Shown one piece after another: positions 10,628 to 23,563 of a stretch of 64,000 nt of DNA. Numbering within the stretch: the stretch's first letter is position 1; each line of letters begins with the position of its first letter. A program made the position numbers and the translations under genes. The stretch lies in NCBI RefSeq assembly GCF_030272615.1, contig NC_081406.1, forward strand, positions 187,906,391 through 187,970,390. The letters are read 5' to 3'. This stretch comes from Cryptomeria japonica (Eukaryota > Streptophyta > Pinopsida > Cupressales > Cupressaceae). Under the pieces are notes generated by a model. That model saw only the letters and a program-made list of their open reading frames with translations. It made no database searches and was not told the origin of the DNA.

Positions 10628-13600
10628 GTTAGCTTTTTTTCTCATTTTTTGTGTTTGGTGTCTTAAAACAATGCTGGTTTGCATGCTGTGGTCAGTGAGT
10701 GGAAGTAGCCTCTGTTTTACAAGTAGGTTTATAGGCAGCTCTAACATTCTATTTACTAAGCATTACACATTTGAAAATCTAATAGTGAACACTCTTATCT
10801 GTGAATTAACTGGACTTATATGTTGATCATGTTATAATGAAATGAAGCCCTCCTCCTCATTGTAACTGCTGGACCATACTAAGATATTTAACTGTTATTG
10901 GAGGCAAGTAGACTATAAAAACAGCTTTTTGTTTGTTTACTTGGATGCATAGTTTATTAATTAACTTTAGCAAGTTGATCAAATATTCTTAATTTTTATG
11001 TCAGACACCTAAGGCTTAGTAGTGAGGGGAGGAACCGGAAATAGTTGCAAGTTTCCAATGACTTCTCTAGGGATTCTAAAAACCAAAAAGAAGACAAATA
11101 AAACGATTCAAGAATGATGAAATTCCTGTGTTTAACTGTGTAGCTCCTGTCATTTAGACTGGTCAGATTCCCTAGCTTCACTGTTAGTTCTTTGAAGAAT
11201 GAAGATTCAACAAAAATAGTGAGAGTGGTGTCAGAGAAAGCATGGCAGTCACGGGGAAGACTTAAATTAAGACATTAATAATAATATAATATATTTATTA
11301 TTTATTAGTTTAATATTTACAAATGTTATAAGCAGCCAGTTTCGGTTTGCAGGTTCAGTATGCGGATTTGGCAAGTAATATTGGGGTGTTGGGTTTGTTT
11401 TGGGTTCATTCACACAGAAAACCTGTAAAAGCCATAAATAATTTTTTATTTTAGCCATGAATAAAGATCTAATCAGCTCTATTGTATATATTCTGAGTTA
11501 CCTGTTTTGGTATTAGTATGGGTTTTGGGTATGGTGGTACAGTAATTTTTTCCCCCTTGGATATGAGTATGGGTTTCAATAATTTTTTTAAAATTTTATA
11601 ATTATATAATATAAAAGAGTGATATTTATAATTGCCAATAAAAAATTAAATACCTCATGATTTGCAAAAAATGAAAATACTCATAAACTCATAATTCAGT
11701 GACTTGTCAAATGTCAGTACACAATGAAAATTACATTCAATATTTAATAATACTCATATTTCTTTTCATTGAAGGCATCAAAGTCAATATTCGGTTCAAT
11801 TTCAGTTGAAGAACAATGAGTTACAATGCCACTTCCTGTAATCATGTACTATACCAGCTGCCTCATCTAAAGATATTTTTTGGCAAGTTATGCAACAATA
11901 ATGCCTAAGTATTCAAGAGTTAGATCCCAATTTCTTATCATCACCTCATTGTAGTCCAGTTTCTTACATGACAAGAGATCCTAATAACTAGAGAGGTCTA
12001 GGAGCGGAAACCCCAATGGTGTTTAGGGGTAGAGTAGAGCCCCCACCACCAAGCCCAAATTAAGGGCTTTGAAACCACACAAATCTTCATGATGCACACT
12101 ATTTTCACAATAGTATCACTCAAGGTCAAAATTATGTACACAAGCGCACTTTTTTGTTTATTAGAATGTTTTTAAAAAATAACTTTTTATTTTCTGATTG
12201 TTTTTTGGGCAGCCCTTGGGTTCAGCTGAATAAATAAAATAATAAAAGAGATTTTCTATGCGATGGCCATAGGAAAGATATGTTCATCCTTTATTATTTA
12301 TAATATGGTATATGTGAATATCTGCTAGGATATGACGAGATCAACAATGAGCAATATCTTATAAGAATTTTTTTCTAATTCTTGTTGAAAGAGGAGAACA
12401 TAGAACTTGTTTTATTAAAAAGAATGGAAATAAAGATCTGCAATAAAATTGCAAACAAATGCTGAAAAGTGAAATGTTAAATTTGGACCACTTGCACAAC
12501 CAATATGGATTATCAACTTCAAATCCAAGTGTAAACACACTTGAGATCACACAAACAACTCAAAGTAGATTAATAATTAAATGGTAAAAGATAAATTGCT
12601 AAGTTTTTTCTTTCAATTTATGATTGTGGGAAGAAAATTCTGATTGTTCACATAGTTCTTCACTATTTCTAAACCATGGTTGTAGGGAGATGCTTATTTG
12701 ACCCCCTAGGACGTGTCTCGAGTTTAGGGATGAGTCTTTGGTACCGGAGGCATGGGCGAAGATGTCATCTCGCTGCCAACTCTTGCTGTTTCTGTCAAAA
12801 AACAAAGAACCTTAAAAAAACCTTCAGATTAGCACAAAATGAGTGGGGAAAAGAAGCAAATGTCGCATGAGGCCTTTTGTTGCATTTATAGTTGATGCGA
12901 TGCCATTGAGGTTGATTTTGAGGGTTTGGAGTCAACGTGAATTACAAGTATTAAATGTCCTAGTGAACAAAACACGATGTTTTTAGAGGGTTATGCGAGA
13001 TTTGTTTAGTGTCTTTGGCATTTAGCATGGTCATATTTATCTTGAGTTTTCAGAAACAAATAAGACGTACATAATTAGTTATGCTTTTGGGTATCAACAA
13101 AAGTCTAATACATCTCGAATACCTTAAATATTTTATTAATATAAATGGATATAAATAAAATTGCATTATATTGTATAAAATGGATTATATTTATTTATTT
13201 ATTATATTATATTTAAATATGATTTTTAATTATTTTATTATTTTTTAAATTTTTATATATTTAAAATATTATTTTATTATTTTTATTATGGTTTCTCTAA
13301 GTACCCTCATCTCCTATTTTTCAAAAATAGACATACTTGTATCCGTACCAATCTCTTGTACATGTATCAATGCACAAATATTGCAAACTCAATGAGTACT
13401 CACGTTTTTAGGCATAGCATGTAACTCACAAGTTTACTCACTACTCGTCGTAGTTCTTTTGACTTGCACAACTTGCACTTGCTCGTTGAGTACTTGCGTT
13501 GACTTGTAGGGTATTTAATGGACCCAAGGCACCAAAAAAAAATGAATTGCCTATTAAAAGGTCAAACTTGGGTTTGAAAGGCATAAAGCTCGACAAAAAG

Positions 13601-14600
13601 CAGAAGGAAAAAAATGCCAATGCAAGCCCTGAAATTGTGACACCGCCTCTTCTTTGCCCAAGAATCAATTTTGATTTTTTCTTTTTGCAAATCGATTGGA
13701 TCGCTCGAGGGTTTTGGGAGCGGACCAGGTAAGATTTGTAATTGTTTTTTATTTTATTCTTTTTTTAATTTTTCTCTGTTTAAAAATGTTAGACATGGAT
13801 AGTGTCACAACTCATATTCACACCTCTTGAACAATATTTGTTGCAACAATCTTGGAGATTAATTTAGATGCACAAAAAAAATTTAATATAAAGTTTTTAT
13901 ATTTATAGTTTATTAATTCTTTTTTTAATTAAAATTGTATATATATGTTTTTTTATTTTCATATAAAAATATTGTATTCTAAAGTTTAAATATCATGTAT
14001 TTTAAGTTTAAGTCAAAGCTATGTGGTAAATAATTCATGTTTATTAATTCATTTTTATGTGTTCTTTTATTTTTTAATAAGTGAAATTAGATATCTTTCG
14101 CTCTTTTGGGCTTGTGTTTGGATGCGTTTTTGTGATATGGTATATGGACACTTGGTGTATTGGACTAAGATCAAACAAGCTTACAAGACCTCACTCATTT
14201 GGTCTGATGGTTGGTTGTGTTTGCCAATGCAAGCCATGTATAGAAGCAATGGAAGAGGTCAAACAAGAGACAATAGCCCTCCTTGCAACACTAGATGGAA
14301 AGAAATTGGAGAGGGCAAGGCAACAAGCAGCAATCCAAGAGGCTATTGCTCCTAATATGTCAATAGAAGATGAGGTGGATGTGCAACACATTGTTGGCTC
14401 TAGTCATAGTCCATGTGTACATTGCCAATCTTTCCCCACTTAAAGAAAATTCAATGTTTTTTGTGCCTAGAAATGAACCAATATCACAACTTTCATTTGA
14501 AGCTACTAGGTGGAATAGAGAGGTGCATAGTCAAGTAGAGAAGGCTTGTCCAAACTTTTGGTATTATAACAACATTCCTTCAACGTGGCAAGGAGTCCAT
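10628..14600 (+). other. HEN2: Giant HEN2 intron, first 4 kb
   Basis: This is the start of the 32.4-kb intron. It is mostly AT-rich with a very AT-rich stretch at 13130-13290. A short open frame at 14215-14440 encodes a lysine- and glutamate-rich helix (EEVKQETIALLATLDGKKLE) that may be a transposase or retroelement fragment but was not identified. No complete element boundary was found here. Confidence 0.6.
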
Positions 14601-14992
14601 ATTGGGCAAGTTTGATGAGAACATTGTCCAATGTAAGGGAAGGGTGTCGTCGGCATAAATTGCCTATTGTTATGTTTGATAATATTTGTTATCCGACAAG
14701 GTATTAATTAATTGTACTGAGTGGGTTGTCAATCTTGGGTAGTTATGTGTCAGTTGGTTGACGGTTGTGTACCTCTTGGCAACTATCGGGTCCTTTAAAT
14801 AAGTCGTGTACTGTCAAGGAAGGGCATGGTATTGTCAGATCTATTGTAATCCTTGGCCGACCATCTTTGGTCTCTTCTCTGTAATAATTGAATGTGCGAA
14901 TAAAGATATATTTTACTGCTGTGTCTGGTATGCATTGTCATGTACATTATTATTTCCTGTATTTAATTTAGCAGTTGTAGCAGTAAACATTT

Positions 14993-15005
14993 TGGCGCCG
15001 TTGCC
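14993..15005 (+). promoter_or_regulatory. Primer-binding site (tRNA-Asp type)
   Basis: TGGCGCCGTTGCC matches the complement of the 3' end of plant tRNA-Asp including CCA. It sits 3 bases after the LTR terminal CA, the usual spacing for a primer-binding site used to start minus-strand DNA synthesis. Confidence 0.8.
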
Positions 15006-15147
15006 TTAAAAGAAGTCGGGTCAGCCTTGAGTGATTCATGTCCGTAGATCCCATCAAAGGTGAGAAGAGGACACAGGGTGGTCAAGACCAAGCGATTAGG
15101 TGATCTGTCGACCCTCGGCCAAAGGGAGCACAAAGACTAGTCAAAGC

Positions 15148-15392
15148 CTGGAAGTACTCAGAGTGTTGGGACGTTGGAGGTGGACGTGTAGAGGATGCGC
15201 GCGTGTCTGAGAATGCAAGGAAAGCACTAGAATGTAGCGGTCGGAATAGTTCACTCAGGTTCGACACACTTGGAAGTACTCGAAGTGTTGGGGATGTTGA
15301 AGGTGGACATGTAGAGGACGCTTGCGTGGCCGAGAGTGCAGGGAAAGCACCAAAATGTAGCGGTCGAAACAGTCCACCTAGGTTCAGCACAC
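15148..15392 (+). repeat. Two-copy 122-bp tandem repeat in retrotransposon leader
   Basis: TGGAAGTACTC at 15149 recurs at 15271, and the following GTGTTGG, GGTGGAC, GTAGAGGA and AATGTAGCGGTCG words recur at the same offset of 122 bp. It lies between the primer-binding site and gag and probably arose by local duplication of the leader. Confidence 0.85.
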
Positions 15393-15440
15393 AAGGCAAA
15401 TACACATGTACCTTTTGAGTGAAAACAATATTGAACACCT

Positions 15441-16430
15441 AGGAGAAGCAAAAACTGTCGAAGTTCACGGGAGACGGGTTGGAGGACCCGGTACGACATT
15501 GCAAAACATGCATAACCATTTGGGAGGCAAATGGCCAAGATGACAGGGACTATTGGCTGAAGGCATTTCCCGCCACCCTTCGGGGGATCGCCATTGACTG
15601 GTACACAAACCTCGACGCCCAACACAAGATGAGATGGAGTGATTTGAAGAGGTCGTTCCAGGAGGAATTCAAACTCTTGAGGGATGATAATGAGATCGTG
15701 GCCGAAATCTATTATACTAAGCAAGGGAAAAATGAGAGTGTACGCGCTTCCAACCGTAGGCTCAAAGAACTGTTGAACAAGATGGAAAACCGGCCAGCCG
15801 ACGGGTTGAAGAAGAGGTGGTTCACGGAGGGATTGATACCCTCACTGCGCAAGAAGATGAAAGTAGTGCCTCCGTCCTCATACGCCAATGCGTACAATCG
15901 AGCGATGGACACCGATGATGATGAGAGCACCGAAGGTAGCAATGACGAAGAATCCAAAACCGTACGAGCCCTTCGACAGGATATGTGGAGAATGATGAAA
16001 GAATTGAAAGATGAGAAAGGAACCAACAATGAAGGTAATGAACTATGGTGTATTGAGTGCAAAAGGGAGGGGCACACGAAAGGTAATTGTCCTAGAAATA
16101 TGTTTTGTGAAATTTGCCAAGTGCCCATACAATCAAGGAGTGCCCATACAATTTGAAGATGAGAAGTACACAAGTATTCTTCACATAGGGAGAGTCCAAC
16201 CCATCGAAATCACAAAATGTATCACCACGTGGTTATGGAAATCAACTGAGGGCAAAACCAAATATAGTACGACTCCAGAGGACGTCCTATCATACAGTGC
16301 CGACAATGTAGTGAATGGGGACACTTTGCCAGAGACTTCCATAACAAGAAAGACGACATACAATTATTGTGCAAATGGTGTGGACTAGGTGACCATGAAG
16401 ACAACAACTGCCCGAATTAGAAGGGTATTA
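15441..16430 (+). pseudogene. Ty3/gypsy gag with zinc knuckles, interrupted
   Basis: The frame after the stop at about 15440 begins EKQKLSKFTGDGLEDPVRH and continues with WLKAFPATLRGIAIDWY and EEFKLLRDDNEI, matching a retrotransposon gag (capsid) domain. It packages the element RNA. Zinc knuckle CIECKREGHTKGNC has the CX2CX4HX4C pattern. A stop at 16154-16156 and more stops follow. Two further knuckles (CRQCSEWGHFARD, with Asp replacing the last Cys, and CKWCGLGDHEDNNC) appear in the same frame at 16298-16410. A fragment VADLLKTMPQLRIAIANI near 16630-16684 looks like the pre-protease linker. The gag is decayed and no pol follows. Confidence 0.82.
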
Positions 16431-16689
16431 ATATGCTGGATGTGGAGGAACAAGAGGACATAGTTTTGGCAATCACAAGAGCACAAACAAAGAATGCGAT
16501 GTATTCAAACTCAGGTATGGAAAAGGAACAAGCCGAAGTAGAACAAGTGTTGGCGAAGGAACAAGTATGTCATTGTGGGAGTTAGAGAAAAACATAGTCC
16601 GACAGGTGCTACAAACAACCATACCCATCAAGGTGGCAGACCTTCTTAAAACTATGCCGCAACTGAGAATAGCAATTGCCAACATAGTC

Positions 16690-16840
16690 AGTGCTGCCGA
16701 TCGGTAGTGCCGCTACCGTTGGTAGCAACCGCTATCGATCGGTAGTGTTGCTACCAACCGATGGCAGTCCTACCGACCCGTAGCACTGCTACTCCGTAGC
16801 GGTGCTGCCGACCGGTAGTTCTGCTACCTACGGGTAGCAA
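16690..16840. repeat. Degenerate inverted minisatellite of CGGTAG/CTACCG words
   Basis: The words CGGTAG, GGTAGC, GCTACC and CTACCG recur in both orientations about every 10-15 bp, giving many overlapping short hairpins. The block starts exactly where the gag-pol homology of the gypsy remnant ends. Confidence 0.75.
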
Positions 16841-18884
16841 ACACTATTGACCCACGTGATGAGGCAAGCCCATCACGGGAGCGGTAAAGTCTACGAAACA
16901 AACAAAAACACATGCCTCCAAGGCATTAAAATCAACAAGTCACAAATCAATAACCACAAAGAACATTCCATTTCCAGAATTATTTCATGGGCACACACAT
17001 ATAGTGCCAATTTCCAAAATTTCAAGGAAAAGTTTACCAGCAAGCTAGATGGTGAAATAAACACACTGGAAAGAATAACTAGCCAATTCTTGATTGTATA
17101 GAAACAAGGATGCACCCAACAAACCCAATCTAAAATTCTTTCTTTCAAAAGAAGAGGTAAATCAAGAAGTTGTTTGCTATGAACAAATAACACACAACAA
17201 AGAAGAAATGAGCAATTCCTTTCCTGAATGCAACCATATGCTAATAGCATCACAAAATCAACTATATCAGGTAGTCTTTCTTCCATTTCAACATTCCAAA
17301 AAGAATCTACAGGCAAATTGCATTTTCGAATCACGTAGGAAGAAAACTGAAATATACAAAATCAAATCAAAACATCAGAATAGATTATCCAACCTAAAGC
17401 AAAGGCAAGCAAAGAGATGAAGAAAATCCAGTCTTGCAACCAGGTCGAATTTCGAGCTCCTCCAGGAAGTTTCTCCATAATTTTCTCCTTCTCTCAAAAT
17501 TGCTCTTCTTCTCTTGCCGTGAATGCCCAGAATGGATGCCCAAAATATCTTTTAACCTAAGCTTCTAGTTTGAAAGTTATTTCATCCAATCAGATTTAAA
17601 TATTTTAAAACTAAAAGGCAATCAGATTTATTTCTTTCCCAAAACTAATAATTCTTTCCAATGATTAAATAAAAAATGCCAAATGGAAAAATAACAAGGG
17701 AAGCTTTTATTTATTTCTTTTTCTATAAATACTTCCTTCAACATAAGCATTTAACCTTTTTAAATGGCTAGGCAATTTATTTATTTCACAAAAATATCAA
17801 TGCAACTTTACACAATACATTAAGCCATTTAACTACTTAATCTAGCAATTCATCAATTTAATAAATCAATAATCACAGAGCATATTAATTAAATGATTAC
17901 ACCAACACAAGATAAAAATCATCCATTTAAGTGAAATAACCATTTAAATAAACGGAAACACGCAAAACCAAGACAGATCAAATGACGACTCTCAAATGAC
18001 CAAATCAAGGCACCATGATACGCATAACAGCCAGACAGGGAAACACAACTGACTGACAACACTCATACGAGTGTAACTGCGGGTCAAGATGGGGTACCAC
18101 AACTATCTCCTCCACTCCCATCAGATATATCAGGCATGCTCAGACCTGTGAAACCAGGTGGAGTCAATACCCGACACTTACCCAGTACTAGTACCTGCAA
18201 TGTCTTGCACCAAAGAACCACACGTGCATATAGACCTATATATATATATATATATACAGACATGACACGCACACCGATGAAGGAGAATCATGACGTTCCC
18301 TGTCTCACTAGAGTGAGTGAAGGAAAATCATCCCCTCGCATCCCAATACACTTGCAAACACGCAACATATAAATAACGAATCACAATATAAGGGAAAAGT
18401 GTCAGTCCATGATAAAGATCCATAAAATAACATTATTCATAAGCACTGAGATACTGCATAAAATCATACACCATAAATCCGGATAAAACATGAAATAACA
18501 TCGCATAATATCCGAGTCAAAATACAATAATGTTCCATAGAATAGTCACTGAAGTAACTTAAAACATACAAAAGAGGCTGATTGAGGAGGGGTACTTCAT
18601 TCTATATATACCATCCTCTTCATCACAAAACATTAATTAGGTTGGCTAGAACAAAGGACAAACATGAGTCCTATCAAGTTGGCCACCGAAGCACAATTGT
18701 GGTGAAAGTGGTTCAATCGAAGAGATAGAGAGGACCTAAAACATCATATAACATCTCTCTAAGCGGCAACAAATATAACACACGCTAGCATACATCCTCC
18801 AAAGTCAGCAACAAGGTAACATGTAGATAAATCATGTAACACATAACTAGTCGACTCGAAAACATATCTTTCAAGAGAATTAAC
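16841..18884 (+). other. Intron stretch, AT-rich, no gene
   Basis: The stretch contains a purine-rich frame (17094-17420) that I judge to be non-coding, AT-rich DNA from 17560 to 18000 and a short TA tract at 18239-18256. The words near 18120-18180 (ACCTGTG..CCAGGTG..TCAATACCC) resemble part of the LTR-like repeat at 59085-59120, so a distant relative may lie here. Nothing firmer was seen. Confidence 0.5.
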
Positions 18885-19670
18885 CATTGTTCCACAGCCA
18901 TTGGGGATGGCGGGATGAGTTTCTAGGACAGGGGGACAAAGGGCCAAAGTTTGGGGACGACGAGGTGATGTTGGTGGGGTGGTTCTGATATACATATAGT
19001 ACTTGAAAAACTAGTTATGAAAAGATGTATAAGAATTATATTTCAAATGAAACTTTGGCAAATTAGTAAAATAACAAAATTGCAAATACTAAATAGTAAA
19101 TACTAAGATTTTTTGAATACTAAATAAAATTTGACAAATGAAATTGTCAAATTGGAGATTTATATTATATCGAAAATATGATATATGATCATGATTCATC
19201 ATTGGCTTATTACTTGCTTAGAATTATAGTTTGATGTGGGTTTGGGGGCAACACCAAAACGAGGTTGAGGGTAGCACCCTTGGCATGGGTCTAGGTAAGA
19301 GAGTGAGATGTAGAGATAGGTCTAGATCTTGGGAAAAAGAGAAGAGAGTGAGATAGAGAGAGGTCAAGAGAGGGGTTAGAGGATGAGACTGGCTTGAAGA
19401 CAAGGATGCCATTCTTACAAATTTTCCACCATTTTTGCTTAGGGTTCAAATTTCTAAGTTGGGGCTATGAGAGACTCTTAGGCGTCCTTGAGACGGCCAA
19501 GAGACTCCCAGGAGTCCTTGAGACATTTGGGTGTCCTCGGCGTCTCTAGACGTTCTGGTGGCAGTGGTGGGACAATGAGGGATGCCTCGTCCTCGACTCC
19601 TCGTCCCGAAGATGTCCTCGTCTCAGAAATGCGAGGGTTGGGGGGGGGAACACGTCCCCGTGGTTCATTG
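18885..19670. mobile_element. Non-autonomous hAT-like element with 8-bp target duplication
   Basis: The left end CATTGTTCCACAG and the right end (other strand) CAATGAACCACGG form an imperfect inverted repeat, 9 of 13 matching. Flanks are GAATTAAC (18877-18884) and GAATTAAT (19671-19678), a 7/8 target duplication of the length made by hAT transposases. Both subterminal regions carry GGGGA/GGGACG-type runs. No transposase is encoded. It is 786 bp long. Confidence 0.7.
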
Positions 19671-19678
19671 GAATTAAT

Positions 19679-20371
19679 CCAATGCGGATCCCCATACGCC
19701 AAAATAGAACGCAAATACGACACAATATAATCTGCAAAGCAAGCAGAGACACCGAAGGATACACTACAAGTAAGAGAACAAATCGTGATGGCCAAAGCAA
19801 AGCAATTACAAACAACTAACATCAAACACAATGACACCAGACAGACCATCTAAAATCATGCCAAGCACATTAGGATGTTCCTTGAACATCCAACAACATT
19901 TCCATATACTTCTTTATCATTGTCATGAACAAAACAACATTATCAACTCTTGCAAACCACATCAACACTTGAAACTTGAATTGAGACACAACATAAACTT
20001 TACATTACATGTCTTCCAAGCTGTAGCACCAGAAACATCAATGCAAAGAAATGTAGAGCATTTTCCAGACCAATCTTGACAGATAACCAGATTACTAACA
20101 AACTGCAATTGCCAACCACAGTAGTTGTAGCACTAGGGCTTGAAAAGATAGGAGTGCAATGTCCACAAAGCATACACATTATGTTCAAATCCACAAGACC
20201 AAATCATTAAGTGTGAAGTAATGCATAGCATTCTTCAAAGATGTTGTCAGCATACATTCCTGCAACTACTTGCACCATCAATCTTCCAAGGACTAGAATG
20301 TCTTGAAAGTATCATAAATTGTCACCCTGTAGCATACACAAGGTCATCATAGTCGTACCCACTTTATTGCT
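19679..20371 (+). other. Intron stretch without recognised feature
   Basis: AT-rich DNA with many CAAC/ACAT words, ending at the TTGCT target site of the next element. No homologous element or credible gene was found. Confidence 0.5.
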
Positions 20372-21816
20372 TGTTAAAATATTCAATGTTATTAAACAAT
20401 AGAGCGAGACCTCTATATAAAAAATTTACAAGAGACGATGTTTCTAAAAGAAACAATCGTAAACAAAAGCTGAAAATAGAAACTAACTAAAGATGACCAA
20501 GATGACTAAGATGAGTAAGATGACCTTTAAAGAAACATTACAATATTCTAATACCCTCCCTTAATGGTCATCGTTCTAACTACCCAAAGAAAAATAGAGA
20601 AGGTTGGCTCTTTCTTAAAACGTTTTACGACATGAACCTTCCACTGACCCTGTCACTGAGATGAGCCTACCACTGACCCTCCCAAAATCTGGAGAACTTC
20701 CGGATAACACAAATCGTCCACAAACTTTTGCAAATGAGCATGACACCCTAAACAGATTGCAAGAAGCCATGATTTTGAGGAAAAAATTGTCAAACCTAGA
20801 AACTGAAGTTTACAAAGCATTGTTTTTTTGGAAAAAAAGGGTAAAAACCCTAAGACAAGAACACCTGTACACATGAATTTTGAGGACAAAATCATGCAAA
20901 ATCTAGAATCCCATGCAAACATCACAAATTACAACATGATTTTTGAGAAAAATTGATCGAAATCGAACATGATTTTGAGATGAAAAATCGATCAAAACCC
21001 AAGACACAAAATCCGAGACATGGATCAAAATACAAAACTTCATTTTGAGGAAACAACAGTAAAACCCAAAAGAACTTTTAAGGATAGAAATTAGAAAAAC
21101 CCTCCTAGAATTTTTTAAGGAGAAAAATATACTAAAACCCATTAGAAATTTTTTAAGGGAAAAAATTTATTAAAACTCACCAATAATTTTTTAAGGGCAA
21201 AATTATAAACCCAACAGAACATCTCTAGTTGACCAAACAAAGAGGCAGATTTCGTGCCCTAGTCACATTGTTGCAGTGAGATAAAGACACTAAACAAAGC
21301 CCGACTCCACGAAGCCCTAGACCGCAAGTATAGAGGATTGCAGATTTGAAACACCATTGTCGCAAATAGAAACCAAAAATCTGTGGGCACAAAGAAAACA
21401 ACACAAAAAACGTAGCACCCAAACTGCCCACGAACACAGGTCCACGAGCCCACAAAAATGTCGAATTATAGCTCCAAATTAGCCCACGAAACTTTGCAAA
21501 GATTTCAACAAAACCTCCAATGATTCATAAAAAACCGAAAAAACAAATTTCTGGAAAAAAATTCCAGATAAGAAGAGGTTACAAATTTTTTGAGAAAAAA
21601 TTCCCCAAATTTATGAAATCCCATTGACTTGTTTTGATACCATGTTAAAATATCCGATGTTATTAAGCAATAGAGCAAGAGCTCTATATAAAGAATTTAC
21701 AAGAGATGATGTTTCTAAAAGAAACAATCGTAAACAAAAGTTGAAAAATAGAAACTAACTAAACACGATTAAGATGACTAAGATGACCATTAAGGAAACA
21801 TTACAATATTCTAATA
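20372..21816 (-). mobile_element. Small non-autonomous LTR retrotransposon (TRIM/LARD-like)
   Basis: Two direct repeats, 20372-20553 and 21643-21816, begin TGTTAAAATAT on the plus strand and end TTCTAATA. The internal side of the right repeat is GTTTTGATACCA (21631-21642), the complement of a tRNA-iMet type primer site TGGTATCAAAAC, so the element reads on the minus strand. A CCCTCCCTT block next to the left repeat is the polypurine tract on the minus strand. Flanks are TTGCT (20367-20371) and TTGCC (21817-21821), 4/5 matching. The 1.1-kb interior has no recognisable gag or pol. Confidence 0.8.
21631..21642 (-). promoter_or_regulatory. Primer-binding site (tRNA-iMet type)
   Basis: On the minus strand TGGTATCAAAAC directly abuts the 5' LTR. 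It is a common variant of the plant tRNA-iMet primer site. Confidence 0.75.
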
Positions 21817-21821
21817 TTGCC

Positions 21822-23563
21822 ATGCTTGTAATCCTCATCTCAATGCATCTGATCCTCATCTTAATATTCCTCATCTCAATGCATCTAATTCTCATTTTAA
21901 TATGAGATGATCATTATACCATTAATATTATCATGCTGATTGTAGACATCAGACACCAAGAAGGTGGACATCCACAAGACAGAGCATCTGCAACCAAAAT
22001 CTATCTAACAACTATATCCCTAATCTTCATTACAGAGATATCATCAATGACAACAGACTAGCTGCAGGTTGACATCAATGACAACAACACTACAAGTGCC
22101 AATAGGCACTTGTTGATGGAAGATGCCCCAAGCATCAAAGATCAAGGATTGATTGATTAACAACGTTGTTGAGGTGGGAATGATATGTCTCAAAAACCAT
22201 GTGAGGATGTTTGGAGAAGCTTCAAAGTATGGATTTGGATGGATTTAGGATTGAATGGATAATGATATGTTGGTGCACCCTCAAGAGGATGAGCAGGTTT
22301 GAAGAACATAGGTGTGCTCTTGAAATGGATGAAGCTGAAATTAGTAAAAGGATAAATAGGTGTGGATTTCTTGGGGATGATAGATTTATTAGATGAGGTT
22401 ATTTTATTATGGCTTATGATAGTAGAAATGGAAATGGAGAATTATGAGATTTTCTTTGAGTACTTTTGTGCATAGGTAGACATTGGGAATCTACAAAGAG
22501 ATTCCAATATGTTTGAGGAACAATTTTTATTTTGCATATAATTTATGCATCATGATATAATTGATCACGTTGACAATGCGCTATATGTGTAGAAAACTAA
22601 CTTGAAACAATAAATCAAAAGATAAAAGAAAACAAAGAAAATAATAAAGACACAGATAAGTGCAGGTAAACACAACAAATGAATGAAGAGCAACAATAAA
22701 GATAAAAGCAAAAACATGACTCGTGTCCAATTTTTTATATCATTGAGATGCAACATAGTATAAAGAACTATGGTGTCCTTGGAGGAAGTATGTTGTGGGA
22801 AGTAAGGCAAACTTTTTTTTTTTTTTTCAATTTTTTAATTTTATCATAAATACAAAGAAAAACAACAAGAGACACAAAAACAAGGAAGAAAACATGCATG
22901 AAACATATAGAGACTAGACAAACAATATTTTTCCCTCCAATCAAGTGAAAGGCTAACATTTGATTGATTTGAGGACAAAGATAATACTCTTGATATTGGA
23001 ATGATATATCTAGCGAACAATGTGAGGATTGGGAATGATATATCTTGATGATGATGATTAGTTGCTTTTAACAAGGTTTGTATTTTAGCAAGACCGAGGA
23101 TAAAGCTTATGAAACCCTTCTATTGGATATGCATTGGGTTGCATTGCTATATTTAGTAAGATTGTTCAATGACGTTGTTTGTGTGGTGTGTGGATAATTA
23201 GGAGCTTTGACTTGATGGATTGGATACATAGTTAAGCTAGACTTAGATTGGATTTGGAGGTATTTGGTTATGTGGATTAGATACTAGGTTGGGAATCCCT
23301 ATCTTTAAGCTTTGATTTGGAATGTAGGATTGTAGGTCTTGTGTCTGGCTTAAATGTATTGTGTGGTATGTTTAGTATTTGCCAATTTCAAATTTATAAT
23401 GAGAACGCTTGTTCTAGAGAAGTAAAACCAATCTCTATGTAGCTGCTACTTCAGTTTATTCACAATAAACAAAAAGTTGATCTGTAAAAATGCGGAACGT
23501 TGGTGGTAATTACTCTCGTTAATTTTTCTTTGATCTGTAGCAGACAATCTTATCCCTTTAATG
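21822..23563 (+). other. Intron stretch without recognised gene
   Basis: AT-rich DNA with repeated CTCATC/AATGCATCT words at 21835-21910 and a T run at 22810-22827. No element ends or reading frame could be supported. Confidence 0.5.

Larger units (their letters stand above)
14660..16690 (+). mobile_element. Ty3/gypsy-type LTR retrotransposon remnant (LTR end, PBS, gag)
   Basis: A putative 5' LTR ends at CA 14989, three bases before a primer-binding site TGGCGCCGTTGCC at 14993-15005, which is complementary to the 3' end of plant tRNA-Asp. A gag frame follows from about 15441. No protease, reverse transcriptase or 3' LTR was found, and homology stops near 16690. The LTR start is uncertain, somewhere in 14611-14670. 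This is therefore a truncated copy on the same strand as HEN2. Confidence 0.75.

Noticed and set aside
14023-14443. Possible small gene
   Set aside because: The upstream part is low-complexity and the helical part (EEVKQETIALL...) has no supporting family, splice structure or start context.
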